From a virus, in IMG/VR virus record IMGVR_UViG_3300022214_000011, positions 1 through 40,928 of that record: a stretch of DNA of 40,928 nt; one strand, written 5' to 3'. The notes under the pieces are model-generated. The model was not told the DNA's origin and searched no databases. It saw only the letters and a program-made list of their open reading frames with translations. Positions 14,978 through 22,965 of the stretch are shown here, piece by piece. Position 1 is the stretch's first letter. Each line of letters begins with the position of its first letter. The translations under genes were made by a program, and so were the position numbers.

Positions 14978-16197
14978 CAACCCACTCGAAGCTGTCACCG
15001 TCAGCACGCCACCGTTGGGGTAAGTGCCCCGGCAGCGTGCGTGAGGGGGAGAAGTACCCTGAGCGTCCGAGTAGTGCTGCGGCAATCGACGGCACACATT
15101 CGCACACGCTACTTGAGGCTTGTCTGACCACGAACAACACCGCAGCGCACTTCATCGGTATATTGATGAATGATGACGATGGTGTATTTGAGGTGGATGC
15201 CGAGCGTGCCGAGCGGGTGCAATTCGCGCTGGACTACATCAGGAGAGGTGATCCCTTCATCATATCCGAACAGCGGGTCAATCCTGAACCGATGATAGGT
15301 ATCGCCGATCTCGATGGTAAAGTGGACGTGCAGATCATCGCTCACACTGGCATCGAGATCATCGACTACAAAGACGGGATGAACCCCGTGGACGCGAAGG
15401 ACAACCCGCAGCTTGAGCAGTATGGGTTCGGTGTCCTCGCTGAACGGGGTGTTGACTTCGCTACCGTCACGCTGACCATCATCCAACCGAAGTTGCGCCT
15501 CAAAGGTATGTCAGGTATCAGTTCGCACACTTACTTGATATCCGACTTCATCGGTAAGCGTGACCAGTTAATCGCGGAAGCAACGGCGGCACTTGCACCC
15601 GATGCACCACTGGTTCCCGGCGATATTCAGTGTAGGTATTGCCGTGCCGATGGTAAGTGTGCCGCGCAAGTCAATCATAAGATAACCTCCAGCGGTATCA
15701 CTTTCGAGAACCTGGTTGTGGCGAAGCAAGCCGCCGACAAGGATCCGGACACGATGAGTGACGACCAGATTCGTGAGATCCTGGAATCCGCGCCACTGAT
15801 CCGTCAGATGTTGGAAGGTGTGGAAGCCAAAGCGTTGATGCGCTTTGAGTCTGGCCATCCTGTCGATGGTCTCAAGGCTGTACGCGGTCGTGGTAGCAGG
15901 GCGTGGGCGTTCGATGCCGTCAAGACCGCTGAAGTGTTGAAGAAAATGGGTCTGCCGAAGGACACCATATGGTCAACGAGTGTTATTACCCCCGCACAAG
16001 CGGAGGAAGTGAGGTGGAAGAAGCGTGACGGTACTGAGAAACAATTGTCTGAACGGCAGTTGGCAACACTGCGGGGCGAGTACATCAAGAAGAGTGACGG
16101 TAAGATCATCATCGTCAGTGACTCTGATTCCCGCCCTGCTGTTACAATGAGTGTCGCCGGTATGTTTGCGCCGACGCTCCCCTCTTGGCTTTCTTAA
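14974..16197 (+). CDS. DUF2800-family PD-(D/E)XK (Cas4/RecB-like) nuclease
   Basis: 407 residues. Motifs of the RecB/Cas4-like fold: GTHSHTLLEA (40-49), DLDGKVDVQI, then IEIIDYKDGMNPVD with the catalytic Asp and Lys, and PQLEQYGFGVLAERG. A Cys cluster CRYCRADGKC (about 220-229) fits the iron-sulphur or zinc site of this group. Expected to be a 5' exonuclease acting in recombination with the adjacent single-strand-binding protein. The stretch after residue 300 (RGRGSRAWAFDAVKTAEVL) is the usual C-terminal block of the family. Confidence 0.85.
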   Translation: MTTHSKLSPSARHRWGKCPGSVREGEKYPERPSSAAAIDGTHSHTLLEACLTTNNTAAHFIGILMNDDDGVFEVDAERAERVQFALDYIRRGDPFIISEQRVNPEPMIGIADLDGKVDVQIIAHTGIEIIDYKDGMNPVDAKDNPQLEQYGFGVLAERGVDFATVTLTIIQPKLRLKGMSGISSHTYLISDFIGKRDQLIAEATAALAPDAPLVPGDIQCRYCRADGKCAAQVNHKITSSGITFENLVVAKQAADKDPDTMSDDQIREILESAPLIRQMLEGVEAKALMRFESGHPVDGLKAVRGRGSRAWAFDAVKTAEVLKKMGLPKDTIWSTSVITPAQAEEVRWKKRDGTEKQLSERQLATLRGEYIKKSDGKIIIVSDSDSRPAVTMSVAGMFAPTLPSWLS

Positions 16198-16214
16198 TTT
16201 AAGGAGTATCTGAA

Positions 16215-16844
16215 ATGTCTGAAATCATCTATCTGTCCAATGTTCGCCTGTCTTTCCCTCACCTGGTCGAACCTCACGCTGCAACCGAGGGGGGTATTAA
16301 AAAATACAGCGCCGACTTCATCATGCCTCCCGATCACCCAGGCTTCAAGCAGTTCATGCAGCAATACGCATCTCTGGTACAGACGAAGTGGGCAGAACAC
16401 GCTCAAAGCGTCATGCAGGTTATCCAGAACGATCGTAAGCTGCGCTGTTATGGTTCCGGTACCGAGAAGATCGATAAAAAGACCTTCCAACCTTACAGCA
16501 GTTACGCTGGCATGGTGTACCTCACCGCCAGCAAGGACGTGTTGCCTCAAATGATTACGGACAACGGCTCACCTGTCGATCCGGTCAATACGATGGCGTG
16601 TCAATCAATTGCTCGCAAGCTGTACGGTGGCTGCTTCGTCAACGCTGCTTTGAGTCCGTGGCTACAGGACAATAGGCACGGTCGTGGTGTCCGCTGTGAC
16701 CTGGTTGCCGTCCAGTTCTGCAAGGATGGTGAGCCGTTCGGTGAGGGTACGATTGATGTGACAGGTGTGTTCGGTGCTGTCCAGCAGCAACCCGCCGCCG
16801 CAGCACCCGCTGCATCAATGCCAATGCCGCCGTTCATGTCGTAA
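16215..16844 (+). CDS. DUF2815-family single-stranded DNA-binding protein
   Basis: 209 residues, ribosome site AAGGAG. Start MSEIIYLSNVRLSFPHLVEP is the family signature, followed by YSADFIMPPDHPGF and GMVYLTASKD; the DUF2815 family is an OB-fold ssDNA-binding group related in role to T7 gp2.5. The tail is Ala/Pro-rich and ends MPMPPFMS rather than in an acidic stretch. Paired with the DUF2800 nuclease upstream, as in many phages. The structured non-coding stretch follows. Confidence 0.85.
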   Translation: MSEIIYLSNVRLSFPHLVEPHAATEGGIKKYSADFIMPPDHPGFKQFMQQYASLVQTKWAEHAQSVMQVIQNDRKLRCYGSGTEKIDKKTFQPYSSYAGMVYLTASKDVLPQMITDNGSPVDPVNTMACQSIARKLYGGCFVNAALSPWLQDNRHGRGVRCDLVAVQFCKDGEPFGEGTIDVTGVFGAVQQQPAAAAPAASMPMPPFMS

Positions 16845-16870
16845 ACAAGGGTTACCCATAAAAGGGTGCG

Positions 16871-17067
16871 GTGATGGTGTTACGTCAGATTCGCTCGCCC
16901 CGTGTGACAACCTACCTTTAATCTGAATTCGGGTTGTCACCACATCACACCTGTCGCCGGAGCGGGAACGTAACAGTCCGGCGTTTATCGAAACGTCATC
17001 GCTGCTGTAGCAAGCGGAGTGAACCTGTAGGGGACGATGATTGAACCAGCGGTGACGTTCCGATAAA
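16871..17067 (+). ncRNA. Candidate structured RNA between ssb and polymerase genes
   Basis: No ORF covers this stretch, but it is full of pairing. Perfect stem 16904-16912 with 16932-16940 (9 bp). Perfect stem 16955-16961 with 16977-16983 (CGCCGGA/TCCGGCG, 15-base loop). The loop of the latter contains ACGTAACA (16968-16975), complementary to TGTTACGT (16878-16885), giving a possible pseudoknot. Then a 21-bp arm, 16984-17004 with 17047-17067 (19 Watson-Crick, one G-U, one A-C). The last arm ends 9 bases before the ribosome site of the next gene. It could be a leader regulating the polymerase operon, a stand-alone RNA or a DNA-level element. No known class recognised. Confidence 0.55.
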
Positions 17068-17086
17068 TAACGAAAAGGAGATGGCG

Positions 17087-17275
17087 ATGTACTACATTCA
17101 AGAAAAAGACGGTCGTGGTTTTTACAAATGGTGTATCAAGGGTTCCCCTGTGTTCTCACCCCGTCGGGTGAAGGGTATGTTCAAAACTGACGTTAAGGCA
17201 TCGGCTGAGATGGTGATGAAGCATCTATCGATACTCCTACCATATGCCAGTTTTGAGATCGTCGTGAAATTGTGA
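17087..17275 (+). CDS. Small hypothetical protein before the polymerase (62 aa)
   Basis: Two in-phase ATGs, 17081 and 17087. The GGAG ribosome site abuts the first, so the second (MYYIQEKDGRGFYKW) is the better start. Basic and aromatic, with SPRRVKGMFKTDVKASAEMV in the middle. Its stop overlaps the polymerase GTG start (GTGA), so it may set the polymerase's translation level. No family recognised. Confidence 0.65.
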   Translation: MYYIQEKDGRGFYKWCIKGSPVFSPRRVKGMFKTDVKASAEMVMKHLSILLPYASFEIVVKL

Positions 17276-19215
17276 ACATAATCTACGACATTGAAACCTA
17301 CCCCAACTGCTTCACCCTGGCCGCCGAGCACGCTGACTACCCTATCCGGTGGTCGTTCGAGATCAGTGATTACCGTGATGATTCGCGCGATCTGATTGAC
17401 TGGGTCAGGTGGATTAAGTCACAACACGGTCGGATGGTCGGGTTCAAGAACATCGAATTCGATTACCCTGTGCTGCACACACTCATGCTGATGGGTAAGG
17501 GTGACGCTGCCACGCTGTACAGTAAGGCGATGGCTATCATCGGGACACAGGACAAAGACGTCGGCCTTGGTCACCCTGTGATACACACAGTCATGCTGAT
17601 GGATAAGGTTGACGCTACCACGCTGCACAGTAAGGCGATGGTTATCGTCGGGTCACAGGACGACAATAGGTGGCAGCACAGGGTCTATCCATCAGACCGC
17701 CGGTGTGACCAACTCGATCTGTCCCTCATCCACCACTTCGACAACAAGGCACGCTTCACCGGGTTGAAGGAGGTGGAGTTCATCATGAGGATGGACAGAG
17801 TGGTTGGTCTCCCTTTCCCTGTCGGCAGCACACTCAATCGTGAGCAGATACAAATACTTAGGAAGTACAACGCTTATGATGTGACCGCGACCAAAATGTT
17901 CTATCACGAGAGTGCCGACATGATCCGGTTCAGAGAAGAACTGACCCGTAAGTACAATCGTGATTTCATGAATCATAATGACACGAAGATCGGTAAGGAT
18001 TATTTCATTATGCGGTTGGAGGAAGCCGGGGTGCAGTGTTACTACTACGGCACTAATGGTCGCACACCCAGGCAAACCCCTCGCCCGACCATCGCGCTCA
18101 AGGACGCGATCCTACCGTGGATACAGTTCGAGCAGCCGGAGTTCACACGCATCCTGAACTGGCTGAAAAGTCAGACCATTACCGAGACGAAGGGTGTGTT
18201 CAATGGTGTGGTAGCACATGTCAATGGATTCGACTTCGTGTTCGGACTCGGTGGTATTCATGGTAGCGTGACCAATGAAAACGTTGACGCGAGTGATGAG
18301 TTCGCCATCATTGACCTGGACGTGACCAGCTACTATCCATCACTGGCCATCGTCAACAGGTTCAAACCAGAACATCTGACCGACACCTTCTGCTCCATCT
18401 ATGAAACACTCAAGGAACAGCGCGTCAGCTTCAAGAAAGGTAGCGCGGAGAACGCCATGCTTAAGTTGGCATTGAATGGTGTGTACGGTGACAGCAACAA
18501 CAAGTTCAGTGTGTTCTATGACCCGCTGTTCACCATGTCCATCACGCTCAATGGTCAATTGCTGTTGTGTCTACTTGCGGAATGGTTGATGCGGGTGGAG
18601 GGTCTGCGAATATTACAGGTCAACACTGACGGTCTCACTGTGAGGGTAAAGCGTGAACACCTACCTCACGTTGAGGCAGTTCGAGAGAATTGGGAGAATC
18701 TCACTAACCTTCAACTGGAGGAGACGCGCTACACCCGCATGGTGATCGCGGATGTCAACAGTTACATCGCCGTCAAGGAAGATGGTGGTGTGAAGCGCAA
18801 GGGTCGTTACGAATATGACCTTGAATGGCATCAGAACGCCTCATCACTGGTCATCCCGAAGGTCGCGGAAAAGGTGTTACTGGATGGCGCACCCATCCGC
18901 GCAACAATTGAAGGGTGGGATGACCAGATGGATTTCATGTGTCGCGTCAAAGTGCCGCGCAGCAGCAAGCTGCTCTACGTCGAGGATGATGTTGACACCG
19001 TGATTCAGAACACCACCCGATACTATGTGGCGAAGGGTGGCGGGTCACTGTGCAAACTGATGCCTCCTCTCAAAGGTAAGACTGAGTGGCGCAGGATCGG
19101 TGTTGTGTCCGGCTGGTCAGTATGCGTGTGCAACGACATCAAGGATGCCGTGCTGCCGATTGACTACGATTATTATGTGGATGAGGTGGAGAAGTTATGC
19201 TTGAGCGTGATATAG
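17272..19215 (+). CDS. DNA polymerase, family B-like, with proofreading domain
   Basis: 647 residues from a GTG start. Exonuclease motifs: IIYDIETYP (Asp6, Glu8), GFKNIEFDYP (near 57-66), YNAYDVTAT (199-207). Polymerase motif A DLDVTSYYPSL (about 348-358), motif B as LKLALNGVYG, motif C as NTDG (451-454), a variant of the usual DTD. Residues 65-100 and 101-136 are a tandem duplication inside the exonuclease domain, not present in the relatives I remember. Last base overlaps: the nuclease gene starts 19 bases before the stop. Replicates the phage genome. Confidence 0.88.
   Translation: MNIIYDIETYPNCFTLAAEHADYPIRWSFEISDYRDDSRDLIDWVRWIKSQHGRMVGFKNIEFDYPVLHTLMLMGKGDAATLYSKAMAIIGTQDKDVGLGHPVIHTVMLMDKVDATTLHSKAMVIVGSQDDNRWQHRVYPSDRRCDQLDLSLIHHFDNKARFTGLKEVEFIMRMDRVVGLPFPVGSTLNREQIQILRKYNAYDVTATKMFYHESADMIRFREELTRKYNRDFMNHNDTKIGKDYFIMRLEEAGVQCYYYGTNGRTPRQTPRPTIALKDAILPWIQFEQPEFTRILNWLKSQTITETKGVFNGVVAHVNGFDFVFGLGGIHGSVTNENVDASDEFAIIDLDVTSYYPSLAIVNRFKPEHLTDTFCSIYETLKEQRVSFKKGSAENAMLKLALNGVYGDSNNKFSVFYDPLFTMSITLNGQLLLCLLAEWLMRVEGLRILQVNTDGLTVRVKREHLPHVEAVRENWENLTNLQLEETRYTRMVIADVNSYIAVKEDGGVKRKGRYEYDLEWHQNASSLVIPKVAEKVLLDGAPIRATIEGWDDQMDFMCRVKVPRSSKLLYVEDDVDTVIQNTTRYYVAKGGGSLCKLMPPLKGKTEWRRIGVVSGWSVCVCNDIKDAVLPIDYDYYVDEVEKLCLSVI
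17464..17679 (+). repeat. 108-bp in-frame tandem duplication in the polymerase gene
   Basis: 17464-17571 and 17572-17679 align with a 108-bp period; about 20 of the first 30 encoded residues are identical (PVxHTxMLM, SKAM, QD). The last few codons of the unit differ between copies. Confidence 0.85.
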
Positions 19216-19472
19216 AAAAGAAAGTCAAGGACTACGCAAGGTCAAAGGGTTGGTTGGCTTACAAGTTCACCAGTCCTGGTCATACATTCGTACCCGACGG
19301 CATCCTCATCTCACCACTCGGTAATGTGGTATTCGTCGAATTCAAACAACTCGGCAAGAAGCCGACACCGGGACAGCAGCGTGAACATGAGCGACTGCGT
19401 GCGCAAGGGGTGTCGGTGTTTGTGGTCGATTCGTTTGATGTGGGGAAGGGGGTTGTGGATGCATTCTTGTAA
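19197..19472 (+). CDS. VRR-NUC domain nuclease
   Basis: 91 residues, start MLERDIEKKVKDYARSKGW with GGAGAAG upstream. The VRR-NUC pattern is complete: PDGILIS (Asp34) and VVFVEFKQ (Glu48, Lys50), then KPTPGQQREHERLRAQG. Stand-alone proteins of this family are PD-(D/E)XK nucleases, often structure-specific, encoded next to the helicase in phage replication operons, as here. Likely processes branched replication or recombination DNA. Confidence 0.88.
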   Translation: MLERDIEKKVKDYARSKGWLAYKFTSPGHTFVPDGILISPLGNVVFVEFKQLGKKPTPGQQREHERLRAQGVSVFVVDSFDVGKGVVDAFL

Positions 19473-19487
19473 TGAAGTGGCGCGGGC

Positions 19488-20894
19488 ATGAGAACCCCCT
19501 CTGACCTCCACCCTTACCAGCAGAAGGCCGTCAACCATCAGTGCACCCACCAGGCGTCCGCGCTCTGGTTGGACATGGGTCTCGGTAAGACGGTCGTCAC
19601 GCTCACCAGCATCGAGTATCTTATCCGCAGTGGCTTCTTGAACGCCGTGGTGATCGTGGCACCGATCCGCGTGTGTCGGCTGGTGTGGCGACAAGAGGCT
19701 GCAAAGTGGTCACACACCAGTAGGCTGCGGTTCAATATGGTGACAGGCACACGCGACCAGCGTACCCGCGCCCTGATGCGCGAGGCTGATGTGTACCTCA
19801 TCAACTATGAGAATTTGAAGTGGTTAAGTGAAACACTACAGACCTATTACATCAGTAAGGATCGACCTCTCCCATTCAACGGTATCGTATGGGATGAAAT
19901 CAGTAAGTGTAAGAACAGCGCGACCGAGCGCGTCAAGGCCGTTAAAAAAATAATACCTCACCTGGTTTGGCGCACTGGATTGACAGGTACACCCGCATCA
20001 AACGGCTACAAGGATTTACATGGTCAGTTCCTTGTACTCGACGAAGGTCAGCGTCTCGGTACAAGCAAGACCGCGTTTAGGACACGATTCTATCGGAAAG
20101 ATGGTCCGTACAAGGAAGTCCCTTTTGATGACACTGAATCGACGATCAAGCACCTCATCGGTGACATCACCCTTGAGATGTCAGCCGAAGATTACAACCC
20201 GTTACCTGACATCATCGTGAACGATGTACCCATCGAACTCACCTCCGATCTACGCACCAAGTACGACGCAATGGAGCGCGAGTTTTTTCTGATGTTGGAC
20301 AGCGGCACGGAGGTTGAGATGTTCAACCAGGCATCACTCACTAACAAGTGCCTCCAGTTCTCCCAGGGTGCGATGTACCCCGTCGCGGGGATGCCGATGT
20401 GGGAGGCAATTCATGATCTCAAGCTCGACGCGCTTGAGGATATTCTCGAAGAGGCTGGTGGTAATCCGGTGTTGTGCAGCTACGCCTACAGGTCTGACGC
20501 TGAGAGAATAATGAAGCGGTTTGCCGACCTGAGCCCGATCAACCTGACCGAATGCAAGTCCGAGGCGTCATTGAACAACGCGATGTGGCGCTGGCAGAAC
20601 GGTGAGTGTGCTCTGATGATAGGGCATCCCGCCAGCATGGGTCATGGTGTCGATGGATTACAGAAGACGGGTAACATCATCGTATGGTTCGGGCTGACAT
20701 GGAGCCTTGACTTGTACGAACAATTCATCGCCCGTATCCGCAGGCAGGGGCAAGGTGTCCCCGTCGTGTGCCATCGCATCCTCACACTCGACACACTCGA
20801 TCAGGCTCAATCCATCGCGCTTGAGGACAAGGCCACTACGCAGACAGACCTCCGTCGCGCAATTAAATCATATCGTGAATCAAAAGGTGCTTGA
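19488..20894 (+). CDS. SNF2-like superfamily 2 helicase
   Basis: 468 residues. Motif I DMGLGKT (29-35), Ia VIVAPIRVCRLVW, motif II as VWDEIS (near 134-139), motif III LTGTPASNGY (near 164), and a C-terminal lobe with VLCSYAYRSDAERI and a motif VI-like EQFIARIRRQGQ. Compact form typical of phage replication operons. The weak ribosome site before the ATG at 19488 is unusual for this phage. The stop codon lies within the -35 box of the next promoter. Confidence 0.88.
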   Translation: MRTPSDLHPYQQKAVNHQCTHQASALWLDMGLGKTVVTLTSIEYLIRSGFLNAVVIVAPIRVCRLVWRQEAAKWSHTSRLRFNMVTGTRDQRTRALMREADVYLINYENLKWLSETLQTYYISKDRPLPFNGIVWDEISKCKNSATERVKAVKKIIPHLVWRTGLTGTPASNGYKDLHGQFLVLDEGQRLGTSKTAFRTRFYRKDGPYKEVPFDDTESTIKHLIGDITLEMSAEDYNPLPDIIVNDVPIELTSDLRTKYDAMEREFFLMLDSGTEVEMFNQASLTNKCLQFSQGAMYPVAGMPMWEAIHDLKLDALEDILEEAGGNPVLCSYAYRSDAERIMKRFADLSPINLTECKSEASLNNAMWRWQNGECALMIGHPASMGHGVDGLQKTGNIIVWFGLTWSLDLYEQFIARIRRQGQGVPVVCHRILTLDTLDQAQSIALEDKATTQTDLRRAIKSYRESKGA

Positions 20895-20920
20895 CAAGTG
20901 TGATACAGGTGAATTACAAT
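20891..20920 (+). promoter_or_regulatory. Promoter of the accessory operon (shared element)
   Basis: TTGACA at 20891-20896, 18-base spacer, TACAAT at 20915-20920 (five of six). GCTTGACAAGTGT is shared with the promoter at 14313. The roughly 90-base leader that follows can form two hairpins (GGGAAG/CTTCCC and GGCGG/CCGCC) before the methylase ribosome site. Confidence 0.7.
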
Positions 20921-21017
20921 GTGCCATCGAACATAGCTCAGGGAAGACCGACAACGAAGCTGGCGGGCTTCCCACTGGAGCGGCGGGTTGGGCACCGCCT
21001 TCAACGGAGATATAGAA

Positions 21018-21464
21018 ATGAAGAACAGGGACGGTAGCACGGCAAACGACCATTGGGTTACGCCAAAATGGCTGTATGACAAACTTGATGCGGAGTTTCA
21101 CTTCAACTTCGATCCGTGCCCACTACACGCTGGTTTTGACGGACTGGCAACGGAATGGGGGTCTTGCAATTTTGTGAACCCTCCATATAACCGCCGCGAC
21201 AAGCCGAGATTTGTGCGCAAGGCATACGAAGAATGGCTGAAAGGTAAAACGAGCGTGCTTTTAATACCGGCGGCAACGGGCACAAAAGACTTCCACGAAG
21301 TGATACTCCCGAACGCGGAGATACGATTTTTGAAAGGGCGAGTGAACTTTGCGGGGATAAACAGCAAGGGAATTTACGTCACAGATAATAAAGGGAAGCA
21401 CGACAGTATGATCGTGATATTCAGGGCGCATACTGCGGTGCCCAACTTAATGAGTGGGGAATGA
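21018..21464 (+). CDS. Phage N6-adenine DNA methyltransferase (Dam-like)
   Basis: 148 residues, ATG at 21018 with GGAG; the longer GTG start at 20988 lacks one. Matches the phage DNA N-6-adenine-methyltransferase family: DHWVTPKWLYDKLDAEF, FDPCPLHAGFDGL, catalytic NPPY (54-57), then TSVLLIPAATGTKDFHE and GRVNFAG. It methylates adenine in phage DNA, probably against host restriction. First gene after the second shared-element promoter. Confidence 0.88.
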   Translation: MKNRDGSTANDHWVTPKWLYDKLDAEFHFNFDPCPLHAGFDGLATEWGSCNFVNPPYNRRDKPRFVRKAYEEWLKGKTSVLLIPAATGTKDFHEVILPNAEIRFLKGRVNFAGINSKGIYVTDNKGKHDSMIVIFRAHTAVPNLMSGE

Positions 21465-21465
21465 A

Positions 21466-21672
21466 ATGGATGCTGTGATGACGATGGTGATGGGTAACTG
21501 GCATGTGTTGAATAAAGCACTAAACACTTTCAGTGAAGAACAGGTGAAGGATATGCTCGAATATGAGATGCTTACGAAGCGCCGTCCTGTGATTGCGAAG
21601 CGCCTGTTCGTGCGTTACAACAAGATGCGTGGGGATCGTGAACTTGGTGAACTGATGGGTAGAATGGTATGA
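21466..21672 (+). CDS. Small hypothetical protein (68 aa)
   Basis: ATG at 21466, one base after the preceding stop, GGGGA upstream. Helical: MVMGNWHVLNKALNTF, VKDMLEYEML, then a basic C-terminus (RPVIAKRLFVRYNKMRG). No family recognised. The stop overlaps the next ATG (ATGA). Confidence 0.65.
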   Translation: MDAVMTMVMGNWHVLNKALNTFSEEQVKDMLEYEMLTKRRPVIAKRLFVRYNKMRGDRELGELMGRMV

Positions 21673-21827
21673 AAGTTATAAAGCAATACAGAGTAGACGA
21701 GAACGGGAGAGTATTTAGTCACTGGCTTGACAACACTACAGTTTTGACAGGAAACGAAACGATGGTTGTGTTTTTCATACTCGGCTTGATGGTTGGCGCT
21801 GGAATCACTTTCGGGGTCATGCAGTGA
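21669..21827 (+). CDS. 52-residue tail-anchored membrane protein
   Basis: Starts MKVIKQYRVDENGRVFSHW, polar N-terminal half, then one hydrophobic helix (about 32-51, MVVFFILGLMVGAGITFG). Coupled to the upstream gene by an ATGA overlap. Predicted single-pass with the N-terminus in the cytoplasm. Function unknown. Confidence 0.6.
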   Translation: MKVIKQYRVDENGRVFSHWLDNTTVLTGNETMVVFFILGLMVGAGITFGVMQ

Positions 21828-21885
21828 TTCCAGCGGGACTATTAGACTGCCGGATTATTCCGGCGACAGCAACGGAGAAATAACA

Positions 21886-22104
21886 ATGACATTTGGCGAC
21901 TGGCTAAAACAAACAAGGGCATACCACGGGTTGACTTTGCAAGAGGTTGCCGACAAAGCCGGGATAACGAAAAGCTACGCATGGGATATTGAGCGTGGGC
22001 TACATAATCCAACGCTAAATAAAGCAAGCCAAGTAACAGCGGTGTTTGGCATGGAACTTTGGAGCGTATTAAAAAAATTAGGTGAGTCCTCTAATATGCA
22101 ATAG
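21886..22104 (+). CDS. Xre-family helix-turn-helix regulator
   Basis: 72 residues, ATG at 21886 with GGAG. Classic HTH_3 layout: FGDWLKQTRAYHGLTLQEVA, recognition helix ITKSYAWDIERG, then NPTLNKASQVTAVFGMEL. Cro/repressor-like size with no dimerisation or cleavage domain. It may regulate phage promoters, but no integrase is present to suggest lysogeny. Confidence 0.85.
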   Translation: MTFGDWLKQTRAYHGLTLQEVADKAGITKSYAWDIERGLHNPTLNKASQVTAVFGMELWSVLKKLGESSNMQ

Positions 22105-22138
22105 ACCGCCGGGTTGGGTGGTTTAACTTGGAGCGGAG

Positions 22139-22609
22139 ATGCAAAACAAAAAGATACTTGACCCGTGCTGCGGGAGTAAAATGTTCTGGTTTGACCGTGA
22201 AAATCCTGATGTACTTTTCGGGGACATACGCGACGAGGAACACACGCTTTGCGATGGGCGACAGTTGAAAATTAAGCCGGATATGCCGCTAGATTTTCGG
22301 AACATGCCATTTGAGGACGGGAAATTTAAGCTGGTGGTTTTTGACCCGCCGCACCTCAAGCACGTCGGCGAGAAAAGCTGGATGTTCAAAAAGTACGGCG
22401 GACTCTCGAAAACATGGCAAGAAGATTTGCGCGCCGGGTTCAGGGAGTGCTTTCGGGTTTTGCAAAAAGACGGCATCTTGATTTTCAAGTGGAACGAAGA
22501 TCAGATTAAGACCAGCGAGGTGCTGAAACTCGCCGAACGGAAGCCGCTCTTTGGGCATCCGTCAGGGAAAGCGGCAAAGACCCACTGGCTGTGTTTCATG
22601 AATGTATGA
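22139..22609 (+). CDS. SAM-dependent methyltransferase, DPPH type
   Basis: 156 residues. ILDPCCGSKMFWFD is a SAM-binding motif I and VVFDPPHLKH carries a DPPx catalytic motif; KWNEDQIKTSEVLKLAERKP and HWLCFM close the fold. Small enzymes of this type occur in phages and prophages; the substrate may be adenine/cytosine in DNA or another base. The third methyltransferase gene of this genome. Flanked on both sides by copies of the cassette-junction spacer. Confidence 0.78.
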   Translation: MQNKKILDPCCGSKMFWFDRENPDVLFGDIRDEEHTLCDGRQLKIKPDMPLDFRNMPFEDGKFKLVVFDPPHLKHVGEKSWMFKKYGGLSKTWQEDLRAGFRECFRVLQKDGILIFKWNEDQIKTSEVLKLAERKPLFGHPSGKAAKTHWLCFMNV

Positions 22610-22662
22610 CATGTAATAGACTGCCGGGTTGGGCGGCACGATGACCGAAGAAAGGAAAGACG

Positions 22663-22965
22663 ATGGATTTAATGACGGCAATTGGACTCCCTGATGGTGA
22701 CCAGACTTGTGCGAAGCCGTGGCAATCGAATGCGCTCTGGGAATCTGCTGCGCACCTCAATGGGTACGACGGGGTATTCGGAAATATCAGCGTTGACCGA
22801 CACGAAACAAAAAAGCGAGCCGAGGAGGTGTGTCAACAACTGGGACAAAAAGGATTCCGTGGCAGGGAGAAGAATTTCCCACTCAGGACGTGGGTTAGCG
22901 ACATTCAGAACCCTCCTCGCCTGCCACTCGAACGTAAAGTAAGGGGTGAACATGGGGCAAGCTAA
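22663..22965 (+). CDS. Small hypothetical protein (100 aa)
   Basis: ATG at 22663 with GAAAGGAAA. The C-terminal half (RHETKKRAEEVCQQLGQKGF...NFPLRTWVSDIQNPP) resembles a short domain seen in other phage hypothetical proteins, with a helix and a FPLRTWV strand. N-terminal half less clear. Ends 14 bases inside the next gene. Function unknown. Confidence 0.65.
   Translation: MDLMTAIGLPDGDQTCAKPWQSNALWESAAHLNGYDGVFGNISVDRHETKKRAEEVCQQLGQKGFRGREKNFPLRTWVSDIQNPPRLPLERKVRGEHGAS

Noticed and set aside
16848-16856. GGGTTACCC palindrome after the ssb gene as a terminator
   Set aside because: The stem is only four pairs long with no T-run, and the polymerase operon apparently continues through it.
20928-21005. 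tRNA-like string with TAGCTCAGGG near 20933
   Set aside because: It resembles a D-arm, but there is no matching acceptor stem, no anticodon arm of correct spacing and no GTTCRA T-arm. It lies in the leader of the methylase gene.
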